DNA of 64,000 bases, from contig JACMRM010000091.1 in NCBI GenBank assembly GCA_014376445.1, forward strand, positions 1-64,000, given 5' to 3'. A program made the translations under genes and the position numbers. The notes under the pieces were generated by a model. It was not told the DNA's origin. It did no database searches and saw only the letters and a list, made by a program, of their open reading frames with translations. Source of the stretch: Bacteriovorax sp. (GTDB lineage Bacteria; Bdellovibrionota; Bacteriovoracia; Bacteriovoracales; Bacteriovoracaceae). The stretch's first letter is position 1; each line of letters opens with the position of its first letter. This document shows, piece after piece, positions 19,041-27,887 of the stretch.

Positions 19041-20344
19041 TCTGGGTTTGTGAACCATTATGTCGCAGCTTTAGTCACGAAAAAGTTAATAGTGGTTTTT
19101 TATATTCGATGTCTCTTGCTTACCATGATGAAAAGATTATTTTTTTATCACATAAGTCTCATTTAAAATCGATTAGCGATATTCTAAAGCACGATAATGT
19201 AAAAATTGAAAACCTTGAGTATAGAGAAATTCCTTTCAAACAGGCAGGAACTTTTTATTCATTTATTTGTTACTTTTTCCAGTTATATTTTATTTTGTCT
19301 TCTGTAATCAGATCAGGGGAAAACAAGATCTTTTTCCTATCATACAGTGCACCGTTATTGTGGATAGTTAAGAAATTAAAATCAGGATTTTCAAAATTTC
19401 AAAATTTAAATTTTTTAATTGTCCTACATGGAAGTTTTGAAAATATTAATACTGAAGTAGTCGCTCAGAGTGCACCGGTTTTTAACGGCACTGTGAACGC
19501 CATAGGGCCTGGAAATAGATTAAGTAGTAAGTTAAGGAAAGTAGCCTCAACAAGTCCTAAAAATATCATTAAGAAGATAATAAATAGAATCACAGACTAT
19601 TTAGTGCGAGTGATGTCTTTCTGGCCTCAAATATCAGAATCGCTCTTCATCGAAAAAAATATTGTCGGGTTCAACAACGCGGGCTTCAGATACCTGGCCC
19701 TTTCACCGTATATTATAGAAAACGCCTATAAAATTTTAGACCCAAGACATATTGATATCAGATATATCTATATGCCTATTGTCTTTGCTAAAGAAAAGGT
19801 CGAAATAAATAATAAACATCTAAAAGTTGCTACTTTTGGCTACGGAAATTCTAAAAAGCTTTCAGAAGTTTCAAACTATATATCGAACTCAAGAGAGATT
19901 TTTAGTTTCGAAATCAGAGTTATTGGTATGGATAACAGAGAAACGGAAGGTTTTTCTTTTGTGAGCACTCCCTGTCTTGGTAGACCACCAAGCAGGGAGG
20001 AGATGGAGTCTTTGGCAAAGGACATCGATTTCTTTATCATTTTATACGATAAGCATAAGTACCGTCTAAGCTGCAGCGGCTCAATTTATGAGGCACTTTC
20101 ATACAGAAAGCCCATCATTTACCTAGATAATGAATGCATAAATTTTTATAACGTTGAAGCTGGTGTCATAGGAATTAATTGTGAGAATACTAAAGAGATT
20201 GCTGAAACAATTCTTAAATTGTCAGATAATTTTGAGGAGTCGAGAATTATGATTAACGCCTTCATACAAAATATCGACTTAGTGAGAGAAAAGGTGCGCA
20301 TTGAGAATAATTTTAGATTATTAAAAGAGGCCTATACTTTTTAA
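19037..20344 (+). CDS. Putative GT-B glycosyltransferase
   Basis: A 435-residue protein without a clear textbook signature. The C-terminal half has LGRPPSREEMESLAKDIDFFIILYD followed by CSGSIYEALSYRKPIIYLDN, which resembles the donor-binding (S/P)GSxxEALxxxxPII segment of GT-B enzymes. An N-terminal hydrophobic stretch (FYSFICYFFQLYFILSSV) may associate with the membrane. As the last gene of the C-methyl/dideoxy-sugar operon, coupled by ATGA to the Gmd-like SDR, it may transfer that sugar. Confidence 0.6.
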   Translation: MIWVCEPLCRSFSHEKVNSGFLYSMSLAYHDEKIIFLSHKSHLKSISDILKHDNVKIENLEYREIPFKQAGTFYSFICYFFQLYFILSSVIRSGENKIFFLSYSAPLLWIVKKLKSGFSKFQNLNFLIVLHGSFENINTEVVAQSAPVFNGTVNAIGPGNRLSSKLRKVASTSPKNIIKKIINRITDYLVRVMSFWPQISESLFIEKNIVGFNNAGFRYLALSPYIIENAYKILDPRHIDIRYIYMPIVFAKEKVEINNKHLKVATFGYGNSKKLSEVSNYISNSREIFSFEIRVIGMDNRETEGFSFVSTPCLGRPPSREEMESLAKDIDFFIILYDKHKYRLSCSGSIYEALSYRKPIIYLDNECINFYNVEAGVIGINCENTKEIAETILKLSDNFEESRIMINAFIQNIDLVREKVRIENNFRLLKEAYTF

Positions 20345-20360
20345 AAATCTGCCTCTTGGC

Positions 20361-20395
20361 ACACGAATTTCAATTAGATATTATTCGTGTATAAT
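20361..20395 (+). promoter_or_regulatory. Predicted promoter of the pse operon with overlapping inverted repeat
   Basis: A perfect TATAAT (20390-20395) has TTTCAA 16 bases upstream (20368-20373). A perfect 8-bp inverted repeat ACACGAAT (20361-20368) / ATTCGTGT (20383-20390) covers the interval between the boxes, which is where an operator would sit. Confidence 0.45.
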
Positions 20396-20438
20396 AGTAT
20401 GCGGTGTTACGAATGTCCCTCTATTGGAAATAAAAGTG

Positions 20439-21611
20439 ATGAGAAAAATGATGAATGTTTCGTATGGTAAGCAGTCTATTAAACAAGAAGATATTGATGC
20501 TGTTGTCGAGGTATTGAAGTCAGATTGGCTAACTCAGGGGCCAGCAGTTTCACAATTCGAAGAAGCTTTTGCAAAAAAAGTTGGTGCAAAATATGCTGTT
20601 GCTTTTAGTAATGCCACGGCTGCATTACATTCAGGATTTAAAGTTTTAAACAAAGACATTTCAAAAAAAGTTTTAGTGACTCCGATAACTTTTGCGGCCA
20701 GTAGTAATTGTGTACTTTATGAAAGTGGATCTGTTGAGTTTGTTGACATTGATCCTGTTACTTTCAATATCGATTTAAATCTTGTTGAAGAAAAGTTAAA
20801 AGCTAATCCAAACGCTTATCAAGGAATCATTCCTGTTGATTTTGCCGGTCTTCCTGTCGATACAGAAAAATTAAAACAAATTGCAGACCGTTATGGTCTT
20901 TGGATTATGGAAGATGCATGTCATGCTATTGGTGGTGGTTTTTACAATTCAAAGAATGAATTTATAAAATGCGGACAAGGTATATATAGTGATTTAACTA
21001 GTTTCTCATTTCATCCGGTTAAGCATATTGCTACTGGAGAAGGTGGCATGATTACAACGAATAATCTAAGTCACTATAAGCACTTAATGAAGTTAAGATC
21101 TCATGGAATGGAGCGCGAAGTAAGTTTGTTTGAAGAAGCAACTCATGGCGGCTGGTACTATGAAATGCAGGAACTTGGTTATAATTATAGAATGCCTGAT
21201 ATAAATGCAGCTTTGGGAACAACCCAATTAAAGAGACTTGATACCAATATTGAAAATAGAAATGTAATTGCAACAAAATATAAAAATTTTGCAAAAGAAA
21301 CTAATTTACCTTACCAGGTATATGATGAAAAAAAATTCCTGAACGGGTATCACTTGTTTGTCATCCAAAGTGACAGAAGAAGAGAACTCTATGATTACCT
21401 AAAGCTTCAGAATATTTATTCTCAAGTTCACTATATGCCTGTTTACAAGCATCCTTATTACCAGAGAAATGGTTTCAGCGAAGTGAGTCTGCCTCATGCA
21501 GAGAAATATTATTCAAAAGCGCTAAGTCTTCCGATGTATCACTCTCTAACTCCGGACGTTCAAGAGTATGTCATTGATACTTTAAAAGAGTTCAACAATG
21601 GGATCCGATAA
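20439..21611 (+). CDS. pseC: UDP-4-amino-4,6-dideoxy-N-acetyl-L-altrosamine transaminase
   Basis: Second enzyme of pseudaminic acid synthesis: PLP-dependent transfer of an amino group to C4 of the UDP-4-keto-hexose. The PLP lysine is about K195 in SFHPVKHIATGEGG and D159 in MEDACHAIGG pairs with the PLP nitrogen. The start YGKQSIKQEDIDAVVEVLKSDWLTQGP is nearly a signature for PseC. I chose the ATG at 20439 with GGAAA nine bases upstream; ATGs at 20448 and 20451 are alternatives. First gene of a five-gene coupled operon. Confidence 0.93.
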   Translation: MRKMMNVSYGKQSIKQEDIDAVVEVLKSDWLTQGPAVSQFEEAFAKKVGAKYAVAFSNATAALHSGFKVLNKDISKKVLVTPITFAASSNCVLYESGSVEFVDIDPVTFNIDLNLVEEKLKANPNAYQGIIPVDFAGLPVDTEKLKQIADRYGLWIMEDACHAIGGGFYNSKNEFIKCGQGIYSDLTSFSFHPVKHIATGEGGMITTNNLSHYKHLMKLRSHGMEREVSLFEEATHGGWYYEMQELGYNYRMPDINAALGTTQLKRLDTNIENRNVIATKYKNFAKETNLPYQVYDEKKFLNGYHLFVIQSDRRRELYDYLKLQNIYSQVHYMPVYKHPYYQRNGFSEVSLPHAEKYYSKALSLPMYHSLTPDVQEYVIDTLKEFNNGIR

Positions 21612-22332
21612 GAAGATCGGAATTATTACTCAGGCCCGTACAACCAGTACAAGACTTCCACGCAAAGTCCTTATGAAACTTGATGGGAAAACACTCCTCG
21701 AGCATCACATGGACAGATTAAAATGGTCAGGTCTTCCTGTTTTTTTGGCTACCACAATTAATCAGTCTGATGACGAAATCGTTGCACTTTCTGATAAGCT
21801 CCTGATTCCTAATTTCAGAGGGAGCGAAGATGATGTACTATCCCGCTACTATGGATGTGCACAAAAATATAAACTTGATGTCATAGTCAGAGTTACCTCT
21901 GATTGCCCCCTGATAGATGGCAATCTTATTAAAGACGGGGTTGAGAAATTCCTAGCTGCGGGTAACGATGCTTATGTTTCTAATTGTCTAATAAGAACTT
22001 ATCCCAGAGGATTTGATTTTGAAGTCTTTAGCTTCGAAGCTTTAGAGAAGGCATTTAAAAATGCTGTTGAAAAACCTGAACGCGAGCATGTCACTCCTTA
22101 TATCAGAAACCCGGATAAAAATAAAAACCTTCAGATCATTGATCAGGTAAGACCGGCTAGCGCTGGCAAGCATCGAATCACTGTTGATGAGGAAGACGAT
22201 TTTAAATTAATTCAGTTATTGATAGAAAAATATCACCTGGCCGACAAAAAGGCTGATGAGATTATTGAATTTTTAGAGCGTCATCCAGAGATTTCTAAAA
22301 TAAATGCTCATGTGGAACAAAAGAAAGTTTAA
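21598..22332 (+). CDS. pseF: Cytidylyltransferase, SpsF/PseF-like (CMP-pseudaminate synthesis)
   Basis: A 244-residue nucleotidyltransferase with IITQARTTSTRLPRKVL at the N-terminus (CTP-binding loop), VTSDCPLIDG (metal-binding Asp) and PEREHVTPYI, as in SpsF-type cytidylyltransferases. Within a pse operon this is the natural candidate to activate pseudaminic acid as CMP-Pse. The SpsF type is more divergent than classical PseF, so the exact substrate is inferred from position between pseC and pseG. It overlaps pseC by 14 bases and pseG as TAATG. Confidence 0.82.
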   Translation: MGSDKKIGIITQARTTSTRLPRKVLMKLDGKTLLEHHMDRLKWSGLPVFLATTINQSDDEIVALSDKLLIPNFRGSEDDVLSRYYGCAQKYKLDVIVRVTSDCPLIDGNLIKDGVEKFLAAGNDAYVSNCLIRTYPRGFDFEVFSFEALEKAFKNAVEKPEREHVTPYIRNPDKNKNLQIIDQVRPASAGKHRITVDEEDDFKLIQLLIEKYHLADKKADEIIEFLERHPEISKINAHVEQKKV

Positions 22333-23432
22333 TGAGAAAAGTTGTTTTCCGTGTGGATTCAGGCATTCATATAGGCATGGGACATGTTATGAGATGCCTG
22401 ACTCTTGCTTACGAGTTTAAAAGTAGTGGATGGGAAGTTATTTTTATAACTAAAGATCACCTAGGCTTCTCGGAAGAATTAATTTCTAAAAACTATCAGG
22501 TTTTTGTCATAGAGGGCGGTGTTAAACACGAACTTCCTCCCGAACTAAAAAATGACTATGAAAGCTGGTTGGGCGATAACTGGAAAAATGATTTAGAAAA
22601 AACTAATCACACTTTAGAATCACTTGGAAAAGTTGAATTGGTAGTTATTGATAATTATGCCCTAGATGAAAATTACGAAAAGCTTGTTAAAGCTGAAAGA
22701 ATTTTAGTTATAGATGATCTGATGAATAGAAAACATTGTTGCGATTTTCTATTAAATCAAAATTCTTCAAGTAACGAAAAAACCTATACTAACTTAACTG
22801 CTCAAAAAAAGAGCCGTTTATTTCTAGGACCTTCTTTTTCACTGTTGAGACGAGAGTTTTCAGACCTGAGAGCCTTAAACTATCAACAAAGATTGCAGAA
22901 ATTTAAGATAAAAAACATTCTTGTCTTTTTTGGAGCAGGAGATGTGGCCGGTTGCTGTCAAAAGGTAGCAAACTCCTTAACTGAAAAAGAATTAACTCAA
23001 TACAGGTTTACATTTATTTTAAATGAATCACACCCTAGTTTTAAAGCACTGCTAAACTGGACAAATGAGCAAAAATCAGTTGTGAAAGTTCTTTCTTATG
23101 TAGAAAACATGGCCCAGTTAATAACCGAGCACGATTTTTTTATTGGTGCTGGTGGATCTACAAGTTGGGAGAGAGTGTGTCTTGGAATTCCCTCTGCTAT
23201 CATTTCTGTTTCCGACAATCAGGTACAAATCAGTGAAACACTAGTTAGGGATGGATTGATCCATTACCTTGGTGAAGCACATGATGTTGATAATAAGCAA
23301 TTGAGAGAGTTTTTTGAGAGCGTGTTAATTCAATCTGAAGTTTTTTATAAAATGTCACAAGATTGTTTTAAGGTAACGGATGGAAAAGGAGCTTCAAAGC
23401 TGGTCCAGGAAATCAGCGGAGCCTGGAAATGA
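22332..23432 (+). CDS. pseG: UDP-2,4-diacetamido-2,4,6-trideoxy-L-altropyranose hydrolase
   Basis: GT-B-fold hydrolase that releases UDP to give the free 2,4-diacylamino sugar for condensation with phosphoenolpyruvate. The 366-residue protein shows FRVDSGIHIGMGHVMRCLTLA with the catalytic His in GxGHxxR, and FFIGAGGSTSWERVCLGIPS, the donor-site GxGGSTxWE signature of PseG. It overlaps the formyltransferase as ATGA. Confidence 0.92.
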   Translation: MRKVVFRVDSGIHIGMGHVMRCLTLAYEFKSSGWEVIFITKDHLGFSEELISKNYQVFVIEGGVKHELPPELKNDYESWLGDNWKNDLEKTNHTLESLGKVELVVIDNYALDENYEKLVKAERILVIDDLMNRKHCCDFLLNQNSSSNEKTYTNLTAQKKSRLFLGPSFSLLRREFSDLRALNYQQRLQKFKIKNILVFFGAGDVAGCCQKVANSLTEKELTQYRFTFILNESHPSFKALLNWTNEQKSVVKVLSYVENMAQLITEHDFFIGAGGSTSWERVCLGIPSAIISVSDNQVQISETLVRDGLIHYLGEAHDVDNKQLREFFESVLIQSEVFYKMSQDCFKVTDGKGASKLVQEISGAWK

Positions 23433-24322
23433 GTTTGAAGGCTTTAATCTGTGCGAGTGGAGAGTTAGGTTATACAACACTTAAAGCAATTAGCTCAAAA
23501 ATTTCAATTGTAGGAATTCTTACAGACTTTTCTTCCGTTAAGATAATTGATTGGGCCGATGAAAATAAATTACCAATACTCATTGGTAATCCTCGAAAAG
23601 ATTTATTTTCACAAAAAGTTCAATCAATCGGACCATTCGATATTTTGCTTTCAATAAATTATCTTTTCATCATCGAGAAGCACTTAATAGAGCTTCCTCG
23701 CATAATTGCCATTAATATACACGGTAGCAAGCTTCCTAAATATCGCGGAAGGGCACCGCATATATGGGCACTTATAAATGGTGAAAAGAGTTTAGGAATT
23801 ACTGTGCATCAGATTGATGAAGGGTGCGATACTGGAGATATTATTCTTCAAAAAGAAATAGAACTTTCTAATCACATAACGGGTGGGGAAGTTTTAAAAA
23901 TATTTGAGAGAGAATACCCAATACTATTAACAGAAGTATTGAGGTCAATTGAAGCAAGTAAAATAAAATTCGTAAAACAGAATCATTTGGAGGCTACTGT
24001 CTTTGGGAAGAGGCAACCTGGCGATGGAGAGGTTTCCTGGGATTGGGATTCAAAGCGTATACTAAACTGGACAAGAGCATTGACAGCTCCCTATCCCGGC
24101 GCTTTTACTTTTCTGAGAGGGAAAAAAATATTCATCTGGAATATTGAAGAGTCTGATTTAAATCCAGATACATTTGAAAAAAATGGAAAAATTGTTAAAG
24201 TAACTGAAGATGCATTATTTATTAAAATTCCTGATAAGATTTTAAAAATTACCCATTTTAGCCAGGTGGATAATTTGAAAATTAATGTTGGCGATATTTT
24301 TCAAGGTGAAAATAGTTTATGA
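23429..24322 (+). CDS. Formyltransferase family protein, probable sugar N-formyltransferase
   Basis: A 297-residue protein of the methionyl-tRNA/ArnA formyltransferase fold. The catalytic triad is visible as N96 and H98 in INIHGSKLPKYRG and D134 in EGCDTGDI; the C-terminal part (SWDWDSKRILNWTRAL and following) is the small beta domain of this family. It would move formyl from N10-formyltetrahydrofolate to a sugar amine. It occupies the place in the operon where pseH (N-acetyltransferase) is normal, and no pseH was found in the window. The simplest reading is that it formylates the 4-amino group, giving a 7-N-formyl pseudaminic acid. Confidence 0.88.
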   Translation: MSLKALICASGELGYTTLKAISSKISIVGILTDFSSVKIIDWADENKLPILIGNPRKDLFSQKVQSIGPFDILLSINYLFIIEKHLIELPRIIAINIHGSKLPKYRGRAPHIWALINGEKSLGITVHQIDEGCDTGDIILQKEIELSNHITGGEVLKIFEREYPILLTEVLRSIEASKIKFVKQNHLEATVFGKRQPGDGEVSWDWDSKRILNWTRALTAPYPGAFTFLRGKKIFIWNIEESDLNPDTFEKNGKIVKVTEDALFIKIPDKILKITHFSQVDNLKINVGDIFQGENSL

Positions 24323-25371
24323 GTATAAAAATAGGATCACGCGAGATTGGACCTGCCTGCCCACCATTTGTTATAGCAGAAATGTCTGGAAATCATAATC
24401 AGTCATTAGATAGAGCTCTTAGTATTGTTGATGCTGCAGCCGCATCAGGAGCACATGCCCTAAAAATTCAAACTTATACTCCCGAGACAATGACTTTAAA
24501 TATTTCAACTAATGAATTTTTTATTAGTGACCCAAAAAGTTTATGGAAAGGAAAAAGTCTTTACGAGTTATATGGTGAAGCGATGACTCCATGGGAGTGG
24601 CACCAGCCTATAAAGGATAGATGTGAAAAATACGGTATGCTTTTTTTTAGTACACCTTTTGATAGTACAGCAGTAGATTTTCTGGAAGAACTGAATATAG
24701 ATTTTTATAAAATTGCTTCATTCGAAAATACAGATATCCCTCTTATTAAACGAGTCGCTCAAACAGGTAAGCCTTTAATCATCTCTACTGGAATGGCTTC
24801 GCTTGAAGAACTTGAGGAGACTGTGGAAGCAGCTAAAAGTGCAGGCTGCAAAGAGCTTATACTTTTAAAATGCACAAGTGCTTATCCCTCATTGCCAAAA
24901 GATGCAAACCTTCTGACTATCCAGGATTTACGCAATCGATTCGATGTTGAAGTTGGATTGTCAGATCATACGATGGGAATAGGTGTTGCCATTGCAAGTG
25001 TGACCTTAGGTGCAACTGTTATTGAAAAACATTTTACACTTGATAGAAGTGAAGGTGGCGTTGACTCATCTTTTTCTATGGAGCCAGCTGAGTTTAAGTT
25101 ACTCGTTGAAGAATCTAAAAAAGCCTGGGAATCCCTGGGACGTGTATCCTACGAGCGAACAGAAGCTGAAACAAAATCTTTAATTTTTAGAAGATCACTT
25201 TATATAGCTGAAGATATGAAGGCCGGGGAAGTGTTAACGACAAAAAATTTACGCACAATCAGACCTGGATTTGGATTACCACCGAAACATTATGAATCGC
25301 TTCTTGGTAAAAAAATTAACAAAGATACTAAAAAGGGAACACCTGTTTCTTTTGAACTAATATTGAATTAA
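24319..25371 (+). CDS. pseI: Pseudaminic acid synthase (NeuB family)
   Basis: Condenses the freed 2,4-diacylamino-trideoxy-altrose with phosphoenolpyruvate to form pseudaminic acid. The 350-residue protein has the TIM-barrel motifs IAEMSGNHNQSLDRAL, KIASFENTDIPLI, STGMASLEELEE and SDHTMGIGVAIASV, then a C-terminal SAF/antifreeze-like domain (EDMKAGEVLTTKNLRTIRPG). EMSGNHNQ is typical of PseI rather than LegI (the second NeuB at 41280 reads EAGVNHNG). Its stop codon overlaps the convergent HisF-like gene by four bases with no terminator between. Confidence 0.95.
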   Translation: MSIKIGSREIGPACPPFVIAEMSGNHNQSLDRALSIVDAAAASGAHALKIQTYTPETMTLNISTNEFFISDPKSLWKGKSLYELYGEAMTPWEWHQPIKDRCEKYGMLFFSTPFDSTAVDFLEELNIDFYKIASFENTDIPLIKRVAQTGKPLIISTGMASLEELEETVEAAKSAGCKELILLKCTSAYPSLPKDANLLTIQDLRNRFDVEVGLSDHTMGIGVAIASVTLGATVIEKHFTLDRSEGGVDSSFSMEPAEFKLLVEESKKAWESLGRVSYERTEAETKSLIFRRSLYIAEDMKAGEVLTTKNLRTIRPGFGLPPKHYESLLGKKINKDTKKGTPVSFELILN

Positions 25372-26120
25372 ATTTTTACTAAAATACCGGCTGCATTCAT
25401 TGCAATTTTACAGTCCAGCGGAGTGTAGTTGGTAAAGTGAAAAATACTTGAAATCCCGACTCCCGAAGCTCCGGCCTTAGCTATTTTTACAGCATCTTCC
25501 GGTACAGCGACTCCGCCACTAGCAATTAATGGAATGTTGATGGCGTTGGCGATTTGATTAATATAATCATGAGCAACTCCTGCCATTGTGCCATCCAGAT
25601 CAACGAAATTTACCAGGAGCTCACCAGCTCCCAGCTCTTCACATTTTTTACACCATTCGATGGGATTAAGTTTGGTAGTTTCGTTATCAATACTCGAGTA
25701 TATAAAATATCCATCAGGTCCTTTTTTTAAATCAATCGAGACAACTATGCATTGAGAGCCAAAAATAGCTGCCGATTCACTTATAAAGTCAGGATTTTCG
25801 AGAGCATAAGTATTTATAGAAATTTTATCAGCTCCTCTCTTCAGGAGATTTCTGATGTCTTCAATTTTTCTGATTCCACCACCAACAGTAAGAGGCATAA
25901 AGCACTCAGAGGCGATGTCTTGAATTGTAAAAAAATCAATAGCCCTTTTTTGTTTGGAAGCATCAATATCTAGTAGAACTAATTCATCTACGTTTCTAGT
26001 ATTGTAAATTCTTGCGATAGTGATGGGGTTTCCGAGATTTCTTCTTTCGTCGAATTTGATAGTTTTCAAAACCGAATAACCACTTAATAAAACGATAGGA
26101 ATGACTCTTGTTCTTAGCAT
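25368..26120 (-). CDS. HisF-like synthase subunit of an acetamidino-forming complex
   Basis: A 250-residue TIM-barrel protein of the HisF family (RVIPIVLL, LVLLDIDASK, PLTVGGGIRKIEDIRNLL, KISINTYA, ASGGVAVPEDA). With HisH- and WbpG-like partners it forms the trio known from Pseudomonas O-antigen loci (hisF2-hisH2-wbpG) that makes acetamidino sugars, not histidine. The partner genes and absence of other his genes nearby support this role. It probably handles ammonia released by the HisH subunit. It overlaps HisH by seven bases. Confidence 0.85.
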   Translation of the reverse strand: MLRTRVIPIVLLSGYSVLKTIKFDERRNLGNPITIARIYNTRNVDELVLLDIDASKQKRAIDFFTIQDIASECFMPLTVGGGIRKIEDIRNLLKRGADKISINTYALENPDFISESAAIFGSQCIVVSIDLKKGPDGYFIYSSIDNETTKLNPIEWCKKCEELGAGELLVNFVDLDGTMAGVAHDYINQIANAINIPLIASGGVAVPEDAVKIAKAGASGVGISSIFHFTNYTPLDCKIAMNAAGILVKI

Positions 26121-26731
26121 ATTGATTGCAATTCTATAAAATTTTTCATAATTTTCAGACCCTGTTCCTGACTCTTTTCAGGGTGGAATTGGGTTGCATA
26201 AATATTATCTTTTTCGATCATTGCAACTATGTCTGTACCGTATTCAGTGGTTAAGTGAGAGATATTTTCATTTAACTTCATTTCATAGCTATGAACAAAG
26301 TAAAAACACGCATTAGCTGTTGTACCATCTAATAATTTTAGATTGGAGCTGGATAAGTTATTCCATCCCATATGAGGAAGTCGAAGATTTTGTTTCTTTG
26401 CTTCTATGAGTTTGACTTCAGCATCAATGAATCCAAAACCTGGAAATATTCCACCTTCGAAACCGATCTTCGCAAAAAGCTGCATACCAAGACAAATTCC
26501 TAGAATAGGAATTTGTTTTACCAGGACTTGATGTTCAATAATTTCTTTTAGACCAGAAGCTTCAAGTTTTCTTGAAGCTTCTGCAAAGCTGCCTACACCA
26601 GGGAAAAGAAGTTTGGTTGAATTTTCAATATCTTCTTTTTTGTCAGTCACAATGTATTTGCACTTTAAAAACTTAAGCGCCCTTGTGACACTTCCAATAT
26701 TACCAATCCCAATATCTATAATTGTAATCAT
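26114..26731 (-). CDS. HisH-like glutamine amidotransferase subunit of an acetamidino-forming complex
   Basis: A 205-residue class I glutamine amidotransferase. The triad is visible: C80 in ILGICLGMQLF and the His/Glu pair near 183/185 in TQFHPEKSQ. It should release ammonia from glutamine for use by the HisF- and WbpG-like partners. It overlaps wbpG-like as ATGA and hisF-like by seven bases, so the trio is one translational unit. The location far from histidine genes argues against a housekeeping role. Confidence 0.86.
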   Translation of the reverse strand: MITIIDIGIGNIGSVTRALKFLKCKYIVTDKKEDIENSTKLLFPGVGSFAEASRKLEASGLKEIIEHQVLVKQIPILGICLGMQLFAKIGFEGGIFPGFGFIDAEVKLIEAKKQNLRLPHMGWNNLSSSNLKLLDGTTANACFYFVHSYEMKLNENISHLTTEYGTDIVAMIEKDNIYATQFHPEKSQEQGLKIMKNFIELQSIC

Positions 26732-27873
26732 GATTTTTCAGGAGAAAATATTGGAATAAGGTTACCCTCGTTGTCTTTTACTAAATCACCCTCGTCATTG
26801 GTCTTGAAGAGAGATTTATTTGTGAAGCGGTCAAGGTTATCAAGAAATTCCTCTTGAGTAATATTCAAATACCTTAAGAAATCAGGAATATATTTCCACG
26901 GAATTTTACCTTCAGTGGTCTTTTTTAATTTATTGATAGCTTCATTTCTAGTCATTCGTCCGTGACGAATTTCAATATTGAGCTGATCAGTCGCCCTGCT
27001 GTAACCGTACTTGATATATTTCATGTAATCGTGAAGTCCGCCAATCCATTTACAGTCAAGATTTTCATACTCGTTATAAGCATTTTCAACCGGCCCGTCT
27101 GGATTTGGGTGCCAACCTCTGTGAAGACAGAATTCGATATTTCCCAACGTATCCCATTTTTCAAAGTAACCTAGGAATAAACCAGTCACTCCAACTCTTA
27201 TAATTTCTTCGTCAGTTGGATATTGTGAAACTTTAATATCTTTTAAATTGATACCATCATGAACAACATCAGAAATTCGATAACCTAACATTTGAAATTG
27301 CTCTAACCAATTACGATCAAGGAAATTATTGTCTTTTTTAGAAGCTGGTCCACCGTATTCAAACTGTGAATTCTCGCCCCAAATAATAAGGGGAATATTG
27401 TATTGAACGGCTACTCTTACCGGCGCTGTGAAAATTCCAATGTGTTCAGGCCAGCAGCAATCACCAAGTTTAAAAAAGCCGATTCGAACCAGTTCTTTAT
27501 ATGATTTGATATTGGCCCCAACTTGAATAACGTCAAAACCCTGCTCTCTCAAAAAAATGATATTTTCTTTTCCAACTTCAGTCTGTTCACATGGAATGTG
27601 ATTAACGCAAAGTGGATTCATGCCGTACTTATCTCTCATCGTGATAGCTTGATAGCAACTATCCTTTCCACCGCTGACAGGAATAACACAATCGTACTTC
27701 GCAGGATCACTGGTTCTATAATTGACAAGAATTTCTTCAAATTCCTTTTTTCTTTGATCCCAATCAATATCTAATTTCTTTTTTACAGATTTGCATGCAT
27801 CACAAATTCCATCGTTGCCAAAAACTTGTTCTGGTCTCGTTGAAGGAATGAGGCAAGACTTACAATAAAGCAT
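26728..27873 (-). CDS. N-acetyl sugar amidotransferase (WbpG/PseA/WbuX family)
   Basis: ATP-dependent amidotransferase that converts an N-acetyl group on a sugar to acetamidino. The 381-residue protein begins with two CxxC pairs (residues 4-7 and 24-27), likely zinc-binding, and has the PP-loop SGGKDS at about 67-72, which binds ATP. This matches WbpG of Pseudomonas and PseA of Campylobacter. Its target could be pseudaminic or legionaminic acid, since both pathways flank it, or another amino sugar. It is preceded by a methyltransferase 14 bases upstream. Confidence 0.92.
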   Translation of the reverse strand: MLYCKSCLIPSTRPEQVFGNDGICDACKSVKKKLDIDWDQRKKEFEEILVNYRTSDPAKYDCVIPVSGGKDSCYQAITMRDKYGMNPLCVNHIPCEQTEVGKENIIFLREQGFDVIQVGANIKSYKELVRIGFFKLGDCCWPEHIGIFTAPVRVAVQYNIPLIIWGENSQFEYGGPASKKDNNFLDRNWLEQFQMLGYRISDVVHDGINLKDIKVSQYPTDEEIIRVGVTGLFLGYFEKWDTLGNIEFCLHRGWHPNPDGPVENAYNEYENLDCKWIGGLHDYMKYIKYGYSRATDQLNIEIRHGRMTRNEAINKLKKTTEGKIPWKYIPDFLRYLNITQEEFLDNLDRFTNKSLFKTNDEGDLVKDNEGNLIPIFSPEKS

Positions 27874-27887
27874 TTATCGTTTCCTAT

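Noticed and set aside
23429-24322. Methionyl-tRNA formyltransferase (fmt)
   Set aside because: Same fold, but it lies inside a pse operon between pseG and pseI, without def or other translation genes.
25368-26731. Histidine biosynthesis genes hisF and hisH
   Set aside because: They are fused by overlaps to a WbpG/PseA-type gene inside a sugar locus, so an acetamidino-forming role is far more likely.
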